Positions 15,228-22,696 of a stretch of DNA of 24,335 bases are shown here, one piece after another (the first letter of the stretch is position 1; each line of letters opens with the position of its first letter). The notes under the pieces were generated by a model. The model was not told the DNA's origin and ran no database searches. It saw only the letters and a program-made list of their open reading frames with translations. The stretch comes from an uncultured Lachnospiraceae bacterium (lineage in GTDB: Bacteria; Bacillota; Clostridia; Lachnospirales; Lachnospiraceae). The translations under genes were made by a program, and so were the position numbers. The stretch lies in NCBI GenBank assembly GCA_900554205.1, contig USGM01000044.1:1-24335 (forward strand). Reading direction: 5' to 3'.

Positions 15228-16988
15228 TTATTTCATCTCATTTGCCATCTGGTAAAGCTTGTAATAAATACCCTTCTTTGCCATCAGCTCCTCGTGGTTG
15301 CCCTCCTCTGTGATGCCTTCCTCTGTCAGCACCATAATTCTGTCCGAATTCCGTATGGTTGACAGACGGTGCGCCACCGTCAGGGTCGTGCGTCCCTCCG
15401 AGAGCGCTGCCAGCGATTTTGCCACCGCATACTCGCTCTCATTGTCCAGCGCCGAAGTCGCCTCGTCCAGAATAATGATTGGAGAATTTTTCAGAAAGAC
15501 TCTCGCAATGCTGATCCTCTGCTTTTGTCCGCCGGACAGCTTGACCCCACGCTCACCGATATAGGTGTTATAGCCGTCCTTCAGCCCCATGATAAAATCG
15601 TGTGCACCGGCTCTCTTCGCGGCATCCACTACCTCCTCCATGGTCGCGCCGACCCTTCCGTACACGATATTCTCAAATACCGTTCCCGAAAAGAGATAGA
15701 CATCCTGCTGTACCACACCGATATTTCTGCGAAGACTTTTCAGCGTCAGCCCGCGGATATTCTTGCCGTCAATGTAAATGTTTCCCTCCGTCGTGTCGTA
15801 AAATCTCGGAATCAGGTTGCAGAGCGTCGTCTTGCCGCCGCCTGAGGGACCTACCAGCGCTACCTTCTCTCCCGGTTTGATATTCAGGTTCAGATGCCGG
15901 AAGACCTGATTATGGTCGTCCGGGTACTCAAAGCTGACATCCTCAAACACAATGTTTCCCTTCGGATTCTCCAGTTCAACCGCGCCCGGCTCGTCAAAGA
16001 TGTCGATGTCGGCATCAATGATCTCGATGAAGCGCTCGATTCCCGTCATGCCTCTCTGGAACTGCTCGGCAAATTCGATGATACGCCGGATCGTTGCGAT
16101 AAAGGTCGAAACATACATGATATACGCCACAAGATCACTGGGTGTGATTGCTCCATCGACGACGAACAGACCGCCCGCCACGATCGCCGCCAGATACATC
16201 AGTCCGTCAAAAAGTCTGGTCGAGCACGCAAACAGTCCCATATAGCGGTAGCCGCGCTTCTTGATCTGATAAAATTTCTGGTTATCCAGCTCAAATTTCT
16301 CGTTTTCGACATCCTCGTTGGCGAATGCTTTTACCACCTTCTGTCCAAGGAGGCTGTCCTCGATCCTCGCATTCAGCTCTCCGACCTGTACGCGCTGCTG
16401 CCGGAACAGGGAGCGCAGCTTCAGGTTGATATGTCCGCAGATACCGATCATAAACGGAATGATACAGAAAATAATCAGCGTCAGCGGCACATTAATCGTG
16501 CAGAGGATGATAAAGGATGCGACACCCTTGATTCCGGCAATGAAAAATTCCTCCGGGCAGTGGTGTGCAAACTCCGTCACATCGAACAGGTCATTCGTGA
16601 TCCGTCCCATGATCTGTCCGACCTTCGTGTTGTTGTAATAGGTGTTGGACAGCTGCTGCAGGTGCGCATAGGCGTCGCGCCGCATATCCGTCTCCATCTC
16701 CGTTCCCATGACATGACCGGTATAGGACATATAATAGTAGGCCGCAACATCAATCAGCCTGAGCACAAGATACAGTCCGCCCAGCTTTAAAACAATTCCT
16801 GCCGTCAGAAGCATCGTCTCCTGCATCGCCTGATTTGTGATATACCGGACGATCAGCGGCAGGACAATTTCGCACAGAGTCGTCAACGCCGCGCAGAAAA
16901 GATCCATGCACAGTACTCCTACATGGCTCTTATAGTAGGGAAGAAACCTCCTGATCAGCTGACTTGATTTGTATTTTCTCTTATCCAT
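15228..16988 (-). CDS. ABC transporter, fused permease and ATP-binding protein
   Basis: 586 residues from the ATG at 16988, with GAGGT about 8 bases upstream; an upstream in-frame start would add 18 non-family residues. It is a half-transporter exporter of the MsbA/LmrA type. The N-terminal membrane domain has six segments over about 20-310 and includes the coupling-region motif NDLFDVTEF. The nucleotide-binding domain has Walker A GPSGGGKT at 380-387, the Q-loop VVQQDVYLFSG, signature LSGGQ at 484-488, Walker B IIILDEA at 504-510 and the H-loop His at about 540. It works as a dimer in the cytoplasmic membrane. As there is only one half-transporter gene, a homodimer is expected. Cargo unknown (lipid, peptide or drug). 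Probable single-gene unit with its own promoter. Confidence 0.93.
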   Translation of the reverse strand: MDKRKYKSSQLIRRFLPYYKSHVGVLCMDLFCAALTTLCEIVLPLIVRYITNQAMQETMLLTAGIVLKLGGLYLVLRLIDVAAYYYMSYTGHVMGTEMETDMRRDAYAHLQQLSNTYYNNTKVGQIMGRITNDLFDVTEFAHHCPEEFFIAGIKGVASFIILCTINVPLTLIIFCIIPFMIGICGHINLKLRSLFRQQRVQVGELNARIEDSLLGQKVVKAFANEDVENEKFELDNQKFYQIKKRGYRYMGLFACSTRLFDGLMYLAAIVAGGLFVVDGAITPSDLVAYIMYVSTFIATIRRIIEFAEQFQRGMTGIERFIEIIDADIDIFDEPGAVELENPKGNIVFEDVSFEYPDDHNQVFRHLNLNIKPGEKVALVGPSGGGKTTLCNLIPRFYDTTEGNIYIDGKNIRGLTLKSLRRNIGVVQQDVYLFSGTVFENIVYGRVGATMEEVVDAAKRAGAHDFIMGLKDGYNTYIGERGVKLSGGQKQRISIARVFLKNSPIIILDEATSALDNESEYAVAKSLAALSEGRTTLTVAHRLSTIRNSDRIMVLTEEGITEEGNHEELMAKKGIYYKLYQMANEMK

Positions 16989-17012
16989 AATCTTTACCTC
17001 ACCATTCTTGCC

Positions 17013-17042
17013 ATTATACCCGAAATACTCCGCAAAACACAA
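17013..17042 (-). promoter_or_regulatory. Candidate promoter of ABC transporter gene
   Basis: On the minus strand, TTGTGT and a perfect TATAAT are separated by 18 bp, about 24 bp upstream of the ABC ATG. It directly follows the terminator hairpin of the hydrolase gene. Confidence 0.5.
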
Positions 17043-17073
17043 GGAGTTTTTAAGGTCTGACCTTAAAAACTCC
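17043..17073 (-). terminator. Terminator of hydrolase operon
   Basis: A perfect 14-bp inverted repeat (GGAGTTTTTAAGGT and its complement) surrounds a 3-base loop, 9 bp past the hydrolase stop. On the minus strand it is followed by TTGTGTTTT, a broken T-tract. Confidence 0.65.
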
Positions 17074-17082
17074 CATAAATGT

Positions 17083-17850
17083 TCAATCTATAATGGCATC
17101 TACCAGCTTTGCCCACTGCTCCGGGCGGCAGGCAAGCAGCTCCTCATGCTGTAAATCCTGCTCGTGAATGATGGGATGTACAAAGTGCTTCAAATAGCGT
17201 TCACGGTATTTTTTGCCCATCTTAAGCGCATAGAAAATGTGGATCTCCGTACCCGGAACGTTGATTCTTTCCGGCAACGGTGTCACAAGATCGGAGTAAA
17301 ACTGGTTCCTGCAGCTCTGCATCGTCACATATGGGCGGGCGCCGCCAAACAGCTCCATGAACGCCTTCACATAATCTCCTTTTTCCTGCATCTGCTTATC
17401 CATACGCTTTTGAAGGAACTTCGATTTCATCTTTCCATCCCGGATTATCGGATATATGAATGGCAGAAGCAGCTCCGTCACCACCTTCGCCGCAAGGGGC
17501 GTGGACTGATCGAGGTCAGAGCTCCCCACAATGCCGTAATCGATATGGATCATCTGTCTCTCCACCAGCAGCCCGACAAAGGAGCCGCCCAGCGAACAGC
17601 CGTAGGCGGCACGGATATGTCCTCCATGATGCTTCTGGATGTACTCCTCTATCTTCTCTGTTTCCTCCAGCATGGTTGGAAACTCGGTATCCTCCGTCTC
17701 ATCAAAGCCGTCGTAGCTGACGCAGAGGACATGATATTTATGCGAAAGCAGCGGAATGACCTTTTCAAAATTACTTTTCCAATGGCAGCAGGTGCCCGGA
17801 AGCAGCATGATAACCGGGGCTGTATCATTTCCAAACGAATATATTTTCAT
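17083..17850 (-). CDS. Alpha/beta hydrolase family protein
   Basis: 255 residues. The N-terminal PVIMLLPGTCCHWKSNF gives the first strand and oxyanion-hole region of the alpha/beta hydrolase fold. The nucleophile elbow is GCSLGGS at about 93-99 (Ser in GxSxG). A helical lid follows, rich in Lys, Met and Gln. The catalytic Asp and His cannot be placed with certainty; a late candidate His lies in KHFVHPIIHEQDLQHEE. The likely activity is an esterase or lipase-like hydrolase in the cytoplasm, with no signal peptide. The ATG start has GGGGGA about 7 bases upstream. It begins 19 bp after the membrane-protein gene, so the two form an operon whose promoter carries a palindromic operator. The substrate is unknown; the pairing suggests a membrane-linked or small lipid-like compound, which is only a guess. 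Confidence 0.8.
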   Translation of the reverse strand: MKIYSFGNDTAPVIMLLPGTCCHWKSNFEKVIPLLSHKYHVLCVSYDGFDETEDTEFPTMLEETEKIEEYIQKHHGGHIRAAYGCSLGGSFVGLLVERQMIHIDYGIVGSSDLDQSTPLAAKVVTELLLPFIYPIIRDGKMKSKFLQKRMDKQMQEKGDYVKAFMELFGGARPYVTMQSCRNQFYSDLVTPLPERINVPGTEIHIFYALKMGKKYRERYLKHFVHPIIHEQDLQHEELLACRPEQWAKLVDAIID

Positions 17851-17869
17851 TTCTTTTCCCCCGGAAGTC

Positions 17870-18502
17870 CTATATTAAGATCATCCATGCCAGCATGGAA
17901 ACCATTGCGGAAATATGTAATGTGCCGATGATCCGGAACGGGAAGAGTGCGATAAATATCGGCAAAACCGTGAAAATGACAGCCCAGACCGGCAGTGCCG
18001 CAACTCCTGATACGATGGCGACAATCAGGGTGATGATAAACACAAGGTAGCCGACATAGCATATCCTCGTAATCGGGGCACTTTTATACATATCGACCAT
18101 CAGCGCCTTCGCCTTCTCATCCCTTCCAAGCTTCAGAAATACATACTCAGACAGACCATACTTCACATGATGCGCCGTTCCGACCACAATGAACAGGACA
18201 ATTGAGAAAAACAGTATAGTGCCGCACAGTCTGGAATGTTCGTAGACATATGCCGTGATGGAGAAATATCCAAGGAACTGCAGCATCAAAGAAAATGCGC
18301 CCAACATCGCGGAGCGCATAGGAACCTTCTCGGACACCCCATCCATCAGCTTCGTCATTTTATCTCCCTCTCCGAACGTCTTAATATCCTCCAGCTTAAG
18401 CGTACCATTCGGGAACACGCTCAGAATGCGGTCACAATACATATTTAATGCATGCCCGACAATCCCTAAACCCAACATGATCTTTAAAAGAACTAAACTC
18501 AT
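17870..18502 (-). CDS. Uncharacterised multi-pass membrane protein
   Basis: 210 residues; family not recognised with confidence (possibly DUF6796-like, unverified). I count six hydrophobic segments: LLKIMLGLGIVGHALNMY at the N-terminus, LGAFSLMLQFLGYFSITAYVY, GTILFFSIVLFIVVGTAHHV, ICYVGYLVFIITLIVAIVSGV, VWAVIFTVLPIFIALFPF and HISAMVSMLAWMILI (each quoted only in part). The ...GTAHHVKYG segment, with paired histidines inside or at the edge of a membrane helix, is the most distinctive feature and could bind metal or heme. It is the first gene of a two-gene unit with the alpha/beta hydrolase 19 bp downstream. GGAGG sits about 8 bases before the ATG. A good promoter with an inverted-repeat operator lies 40-70 bp upstream, so expression is probably switched by a repressor. 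Confidence 0.75.
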   Translation of the reverse strand: MSLVLLKIMLGLGIVGHALNMYCDRILSVFPNGTLKLEDIKTFGEGDKMTKLMDGVSEKVPMRSAMLGAFSLMLQFLGYFSITAYVYEHSRLCGTILFFSIVLFIVVGTAHHVKYGLSEYVFLKLGRDEKAKALMVDMYKSAPITRICYVGYLVFIITLIVAIVSGVAALPVWAVIFTVLPIFIALFPFRIIGTLHISAMVSMLAWMILI

Positions 18503-18541
18503 AATCTTACCTCCGACCTCTTAATTTTGTCTGATAAGTAT

Positions 18542-18570
18542 AAGTTAGCTCAATCTAACTCCCGTGTCAA
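18542..18570 (-). promoter_or_regulatory. Promoter of membrane protein-hydrolase operon
   Basis: On the minus strand a perfect TTGACA and TAACTT are separated by 17 bp, about 40 bp before the first gene's ATG. The spacer and -10 box are covered by a palindrome listed separately. Confidence 0.7.
18543..18560. promoter_or_regulatory. Palindromic operator AGTTAG-N6-CTAACT
   Basis: A perfect inverted repeat, AGTTAG and CTAACT with six bases between, lies exactly across the -10 box and half the promoter spacer. Such placement is typical of a repressor site, or of a MerR-like activator site inside a spacer. The TTAG...CTAA halves recall DtxR/MntR-type metal-repressor sites, but no regulator gene lies beside it. 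Confidence 0.65.
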
Positions 18571-18614
18571 GGGGCTACGCCGACCGCTTGTCTTATCTTA
18601 ACGTTCCCTCATCG

Positions 18615-19253
18615 TCATCCTTCGTCTCCCCTTTGCTGCTCACATATCACATTCCATGCTTCCTCGTCAATTTCCTCGTTATGAAATAATTTTCTCCGAT
18701 CCTCCTCTGTAATTTTGCGGATCACGCGGCAGGGGTTTCCCGCAGCGATCGACCAGTCGGGAATATCCTTGGTGACAACACTGCCCGCGCCAATTACCAC
18801 ATTATTTCCTATATTCACACCCGGACAGACTACGGTATTGCCGCCCAACCATACGTTATCTCCAATCGTGACCTCTTTCCCATACTCAAAGGCTGAGTTG
18901 CGTGTAGTCGGATAGACGGGATGTCCCGCCGTATAAATTGCAACATTCGGCGCCATCTGGCAATTATCTCCTATCCTCACCCTTGCCACATCAATAATGG
19001 TACAATTATAATTCGCAAAAAAATTCTTTCCGACTTCAATATGCGAACCATAATCACAGTAAAAAGGCGGATTAATCCACGCATTGTCGGACTTTCCCAG
19101 AAGTTCTTTTATAATCTTTGCAATGCCTTGAAAATCCGAGCGGTCTATAAAATTTAACTTTTGCAATATTACCCTGCACTTTCTCATTTCCTCCATAACC
19201 ACTTCATCCGCAACATACGCAAGCTGCTTGTCTCTTCTTTCCTGCATATTCAT
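18615..19253 (-). CDS. Sugar O-acetyltransferase, hexapeptide-repeat family
   Basis: 212 residues. It belongs to the maltose/galactoside O-acetyltransferase (Maa/LacA/NodL) group, which moves acetyl from acetyl-CoA to a sugar hydroxyl. The N-terminal Mac domain (about 1-60) is followed by left-handed beta-helix coils with hexapeptide signatures (VRIGDN, VTIGDNVWLGG, VNIGNNVVIGAGS). The catalytic His is the one in YTAGHP, at about residue 111. It acts as a cytoplasmic trimer. The C-terminus ends in the usual NPCRVIRKI segment plus a short tail. The start has AGAGGAG about 9 bases upstream; a second ATG follows two codons later. It is divergent from an AraC regulator, which may control it. The physiological acceptor sugar is uncertain. 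Confidence 0.9.
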   Translation of the reverse strand: MNMQERRDKQLAYVADEVVMEEMRKCRVILQKLNFIDRSDFQGIAKIIKELLGKSDNAWINPPFYCDYGSHIEVGKNFFANYNCTIIDVARVRIGDNCQMAPNVAIYTAGHPVYPTTRNSAFEYGKEVTIGDNVWLGGNTVVCPGVNIGNNVVIGAGSVVTKDIPDWSIAAGNPCRVIRKITEEDRRKLFHNEEIDEEAWNVICEQQRGDEG

Positions 19254-19452
19254 TTTTCAATGCTCCTCTTCTATTAAATTTTTTACCCATGTATACTTCT
19301 TATAATGTCGTATTGTATCCCTTCCGCCGGGAAAATAACTTTCATTTTTCTTACTCTCTCCGCATCCAATTTAAAAATAACTCATTTCCATTGACTTTTA
19401 TATAAAAATCAGACACAATTATATAACAATCGTTCGCGGAAGGATATTTGAT

Positions 19453-20310
19453 ATGAATTCAGATATGTCAGAAAATGTTGCCTATAACAACCCTGCTTTT
19501 CCTGCTTACATAAAAAAAGCACAGCTCTCTCTCTATCCTGATTTCCGAGCTGTCAGCCATTGGCATGATGATCTGGAGTTTATATTAATTTTGGACGGTC
19601 AGATGTCCTATGATGTAAACTGCGAACACGTTTCTCTCCAGACCGGGGAAGGAATTTTCGTAAACAGCCGTTGCTTTCATTACGGATACTCCGACACCCA
19701 TACCGAGTGTCATTTTATATGCATCCTATTGTCCCCATCGCTTCTTTCTTCCAATGAGTATTTTGTATGCAATTTTTTAAATCCCTTGCTTCAGAATGTT
19801 CATTTTCCTTATCAGAAGCTGACCCCCGCCAGCCCATGGCAGAACCTTATTCTCCATGAGCTTTCCGCATTGTCTGAGGCTAATTTTGACAAACTGCGTC
19901 CCTTCCTTATTATGCAGAGATATTCACATATTCTCGACCTGCTTTCCGAAAATATGTGTTCCTTTTCCCATGACATCCAAAATACAGACGATATTCAATC
20001 CCTTACCGCTATGATAGGCTATGTACAAAAAAATTATCAGAACAAGCTGTTGATCCGGGACATTTCAAGTGCCGGAAATTGCTGCAAAACAAAATGTACT
20101 TCTCTTTTTCAGAAATATTTGTCTGTGTCTCCTATGTCATACCTGAACAATTACCGTCTGGAAAAGGGAAATTACCTTCTCCGAAATACCGCAATGTCAA
20201 TTACAGATATTGCCTACGCATGTGGCTTTTCCAGTACCAGCTATTTCTGTGAACTTTTCCATAAGCATTATAACATTACACCCGGAACTTACCGGAAACA
20301 GAATCTATGA
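19453..20310 (+). CDS. AraC family transcriptional regulator with N-terminal cupin domain
   Basis: 285 residues. The N-terminal half is a cupin-like sensor, recognisable from SHWHDDLEFILILDGQMSYDV (in parts: HWHDDLEF, LDGQMSYDV) and the GEGIFVNSRCFHYGY strand with its His residues. The C-terminal roughly 100 residues hold two helix-turn-helix units (LLIRDISSAGNCCKTKCTSLF and SITDIAYACGFSSTSYFCELF) ending in HYNITPGTYRKQ, standard for the family. The Cys-rich first recognition helix (NCCKTKC) is unusual. The ribosome binding site GGAAGGA lies about 9 bases before the ATG. It is divergent from the sugar acetyltransferase and convergent with the MFS transporter, overlapping that gene's end by 6 bp. 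Regulation of sugar-related neighbours is the natural guess. A clear -10 box is not evident; TTGACT at 19391 may be the -35. Confidence 0.9.
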   Translation: MNSDMSENVAYNNPAFPAYIKKAQLSLYPDFRAVSHWHDDLEFILILDGQMSYDVNCEHVSLQTGEGIFVNSRCFHYGYSDTHTECHFICILLSPSLLSSNEYFVCNFLNPLLQNVHFPYQKLTPASPWQNLILHELSALSEANFDKLRPFLIMQRYSHILDLLSENMCSFSHDIQNTDDIQSLTAMIGYVQKNYQNKLLIRDISSAGNCCKTKCTSLFQKYLSVSPMSYLNNYRLEKGNYLLRNTAMSITDIAYACGFSSTSYFCELFHKHYNITPGTYRKQNL

Positions 20311-21615
20311 TTTTTTATTACCTGCTTTCCGCCCTGACATACGGAAAATACCAAACAACGCGGCGCACAATACTGCTGCCGCAATCGTAGCCGCCAGCCA
20401 GATGTTTCTGTTGGGCAGAAACGAGAAGGTTCCGTCCTGATTGGCGATCTGCTCCGCATTGCGCAGCACAAACGCGCCGATAAAAGGCCCGATAATACCG
20501 GGGATAAGTACCTGCCCGATAATACGGATTCCTTGAAAGCGTCCCGCCATATTTTCCGGGATGCAGTCGCGGATCATGGCACCGAACACTGCCATGCCGG
20601 TCAGGTAGCCGCTCATCATCAGCAGCGAACCCAGAAAAACAGGAACGGTATGCACTGAAAAATATAAAATCACATAGCCGCCCACCAGCATCCCGATACT
20701 GGGAAGGATGCTGAACTGAAAGCCCTTTTTATCATATATCCTGCCGTAAAAGGCCGTGACGACAGATGCAAGGATAATCGCCGGTGCCATGACTAAGACG
20801 TAATTGTCCATATGCAGCGTCTGCTCATAATACACGATCAGATAAGGCATGAACGTCTGGATGGAGATACCGAACAGCGCAAATGCCACGATTACCGCAT
20901 ACAGCAGCGGATTCTTTTTCATGGTTCCCGGGCGGAAGCTGTAAAGCAGATTCTCCGCAAACGTAGCCCCTCTGTCGGCACTGCTATGTACACGGCTTTC
21001 CTTGATCAGAAAACATCCGGCGATGCCCGCAACAAAAACGACACCGCCGACGATGGCATAGATGACCGTCCAGCTGTCCGCCTTGTCCAGATCAAAACCC
21101 ATGAATCCACCGAATACTACCAGTATGGATACCAATGGCATCATGGCGTTGATTCCCTCGATCTTTCCCCGGTTTGTCTCATCTCCCTCGTCCGTCAGCC
21201 ACGCATTATAGGCCGCATCGTTCGCCGCGGAGCCAAAGAAGGTCATCACGCAGTCAAGGATAATGACAAGGCTGATTCCCATGGCTGCCGCCTCCACCGT
21301 ACTACCGCAGACCGGCGTCAGAATATCCATGCGCACCAGTCCGAACGCCAGAATGGTGATACCCCAGACCAGATACCCCCCGCAGATAAACAGCTTCCGC
21401 TTTCCAACCCAGTCCGACAGCGCCCCGATCAGAATTGTCGTCAAAGCTGCCGCCACAGAGCTGGCCCCGACCATCATCGAAATATCAGCCGCAGAGGCAT
21501 GAAACATTTTGTAGATGAACACGTTCAAATACATATTCTCCACGACCCACGCCACCTGACCGATCAGTCCGAATAAAACCATTGCCGTCCAAAATCTGCT
21601 TCCCAGTTTTTTCAT
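20305..21615 (-). CDS. MFS transporter
   Basis: 436 residues from the ATG at 21615, whose GGAGGGG site lies 3-4 bases upstream; a longer frame would run into the GNAT gene. Twelve membrane segments fit the major facilitator superfamily. The loop between helices 2 and 3 reads GALSDWVGKRK (G-D-x-G-R/K-R/K type), and the segment SAANDAAYNAWLTDEGDETNRGKIEG is characteristic of a clostridial clade near the sugar-cation symporter (GPH/SLC45-like) group. The cargo is unknown; a sugar or glycoside is plausible given the acetyltransferase and cupin-AraC gene nearby. It lies 37 bp downstream of the GNAT gene on the same strand, so it is likely the last gene of the operon entering from the right edge. 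Its end overlaps the AraC gene end by 6 bp. Confidence 0.88.
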   Translation of the reverse strand: MKKLGSRFWTAMVLFGLIGQVAWVVENMYLNVFIYKMFHASAADISMMVGASSVAAALTTILIGALSDWVGKRKLFICGGYLVWGITILAFGLVRMDILTPVCGSTVEAAAMGISLVIILDCVMTFFGSAANDAAYNAWLTDEGDETNRGKIEGINAMMPLVSILVVFGGFMGFDLDKADSWTVIYAIVGGVVFVAGIAGCFLIKESRVHSSADRGATFAENLLYSFRPGTMKKNPLLYAVIVAFALFGISIQTFMPYLIVYYEQTLHMDNYVLVMAPAIILASVVTAFYGRIYDKKGFQFSILPSIGMLVGGYVILYFSVHTVPVFLGSLLMMSGYLTGMAVFGAMIRDCIPENMAGRFQGIRIIGQVLIPGIIGPFIGAFVLRNAEQIANQDGTFSFLPNRNIWLAATIAAAVLCAALFGIFRMSGRKAGNKKS

Positions 21616-21652
21616 TGTCCCCTCCAATACCCTACCTTTCCAATCACTGCCT

Positions 21653-22672
21653 TCATAGCAATTTTTCCATATACCCGCATGTGAACGGAAAGAAATCATA
21701 TTTTTTCGTTCCTCTATGGTCAAAACCGTGATTTTCATACCATGTCTTGAGAACCGTGTTTTCCTCAACGATTCCGACCCTCAACTTTTTCCTTCCAAAC
21801 GCGGAGGCTTTCTCTGCGGAATCTGCCAGCAGCTTCTCTCCTATTTTCTTGTGACGGTAATCCGGGAGCACAGCAAGATTGTTTAACTCTGCCTCTTCGT
21901 CATTCAACAGTGTAAGCGAATAAAAACCCACTATCTGAGCCCCCAGAAGATAAACATACATGGGTCTCTTTTCCGCACAGAACTGGTACCGGATTCTTCC
22001 CTCATCCGTTGCAAATGCCGTAAATCGCGGCGCATTTTCCTGCGTAAATCCAAACTCGTCCGCGACAGTTTTAAAGGAACTTCTGATTACCTCTACACAT
22101 TGGGGAACTTCCTCCAGCGACATATGCCTTACGATTCCAACCTTGTCCCCGGCCTCGTTTGTCAGATCAATCCAGAATCTCTGTTGAGGTACTCCGTCTA
22201 CAACAGGCTCGTTTTCGAGGATTCCACCGTTGTTCATTATGCTTTTTGCCGAGCCGACATTATCCTTGTCACACACCATAAGAACTTTGTATATTCCGAG
22301 CTTCTTACATTCTTCCAGCGCGAGCGCTATCATTTTTGTTGCAATACCCTTTCTCCGCTCGGAGGGTCTGACGCCGTCTCCGATATGTCCGCCGTCTAGC
22401 AATAAAGCTTCATTCAAATAATGCCTTATGTTTACAGCACCGACCACCCTGTCCCTATCCTCATCAATGCAGAAAAAAGTAGAATCTGTAACACCCCAGT
22501 CCGCCAGTGGATCTTTATTTTCAAGGTTTTCACAGTAGAAATCGAAGTCATGATAATCGAGTCTTCTTATCGCGTAGGGTATAATTTTTTCTCCCGTCGC
22601 ATACCATTCCTCCAACATATCACATATCTGCTCTTTATATTCTGTCGTTGCCTTTATTAATTTCAAATTCAT
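21653..22672 (-). CDS. Tandem GNAT-domain N-acetyltransferase
   Basis: 339 residues from the ATG at 22672 (AGGAG with 8-base spacing); a TTG two codons earlier is the alternative. Two GNAT folds are joined. The first, about 1-170, has the acetyl-CoA motif RPSERRKGIATKMIALAL (V-x4-R/Q-x-x-G-x-G/A). It resembles stand-alone YvbK-like acetyltransferases with an N-terminal GDGVRPSERRKG segment. The second, about 178-339, has LAVLPDYRHKKIGEKLLADSA and ENTVLKTWYENHGFDHRG. Both motif A sequences look intact (RRKGIA and RHKKIG). Such fusions probably arose by joining two genes. The substrate of neither half can be told. It lies 24 bp downstream of the ATPase gene and 37 bp upstream of the MFS gene on the same strand, consistent with one operon. 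Confidence 0.85.
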   Translation of the reverse strand: MNLKLIKATTEYKEQICDMLEEWYATGEKIIPYAIRRLDYHDFDFYCENLENKDPLADWGVTDSTFFCIDEDRDRVVGAVNIRHYLNEALLLDGGHIGDGVRPSERRKGIATKMIALALEECKKLGIYKVLMVCDKDNVGSAKSIMNNGGILENEPVVDGVPQQRFWIDLTNEAGDKVGIVRHMSLEEVPQCVEVIRSSFKTVADEFGFTQENAPRFTAFATDEGRIRYQFCAEKRPMYVYLLGAQIVGFYSLTLLNDEEAELNNLAVLPDYRHKKIGEKLLADSAEKASAFGRKKLRVGIVEENTVLKTWYENHGFDHRGTKKYDFFPFTCGYMEKLL

Positions 22673-22696
22673 GTACAATGCTCCTCTTCCAACCCA

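Noticed and set aside
15894..16790. 298-codon plus-strand frame inside the ABC transporter
   Set aside because: It is antisense to a gene with all ABC motifs; composition and lack of a ribosome binding site mark it as a shadow.
20812..21576. 254-codon plus-strand frame inside the MFS gene
   Set aside because: His/Asp/Arg-rich translation typical of the reverse strand of a membrane-protein gene; no start site.
20305..21768. Longer MFS gene starting at 21768
   Set aside because: It would overlap the end of the GNAT gene by 116 bases; the ATG at 21615 has GGAGGGG upstream and begins right before the first membrane helix.
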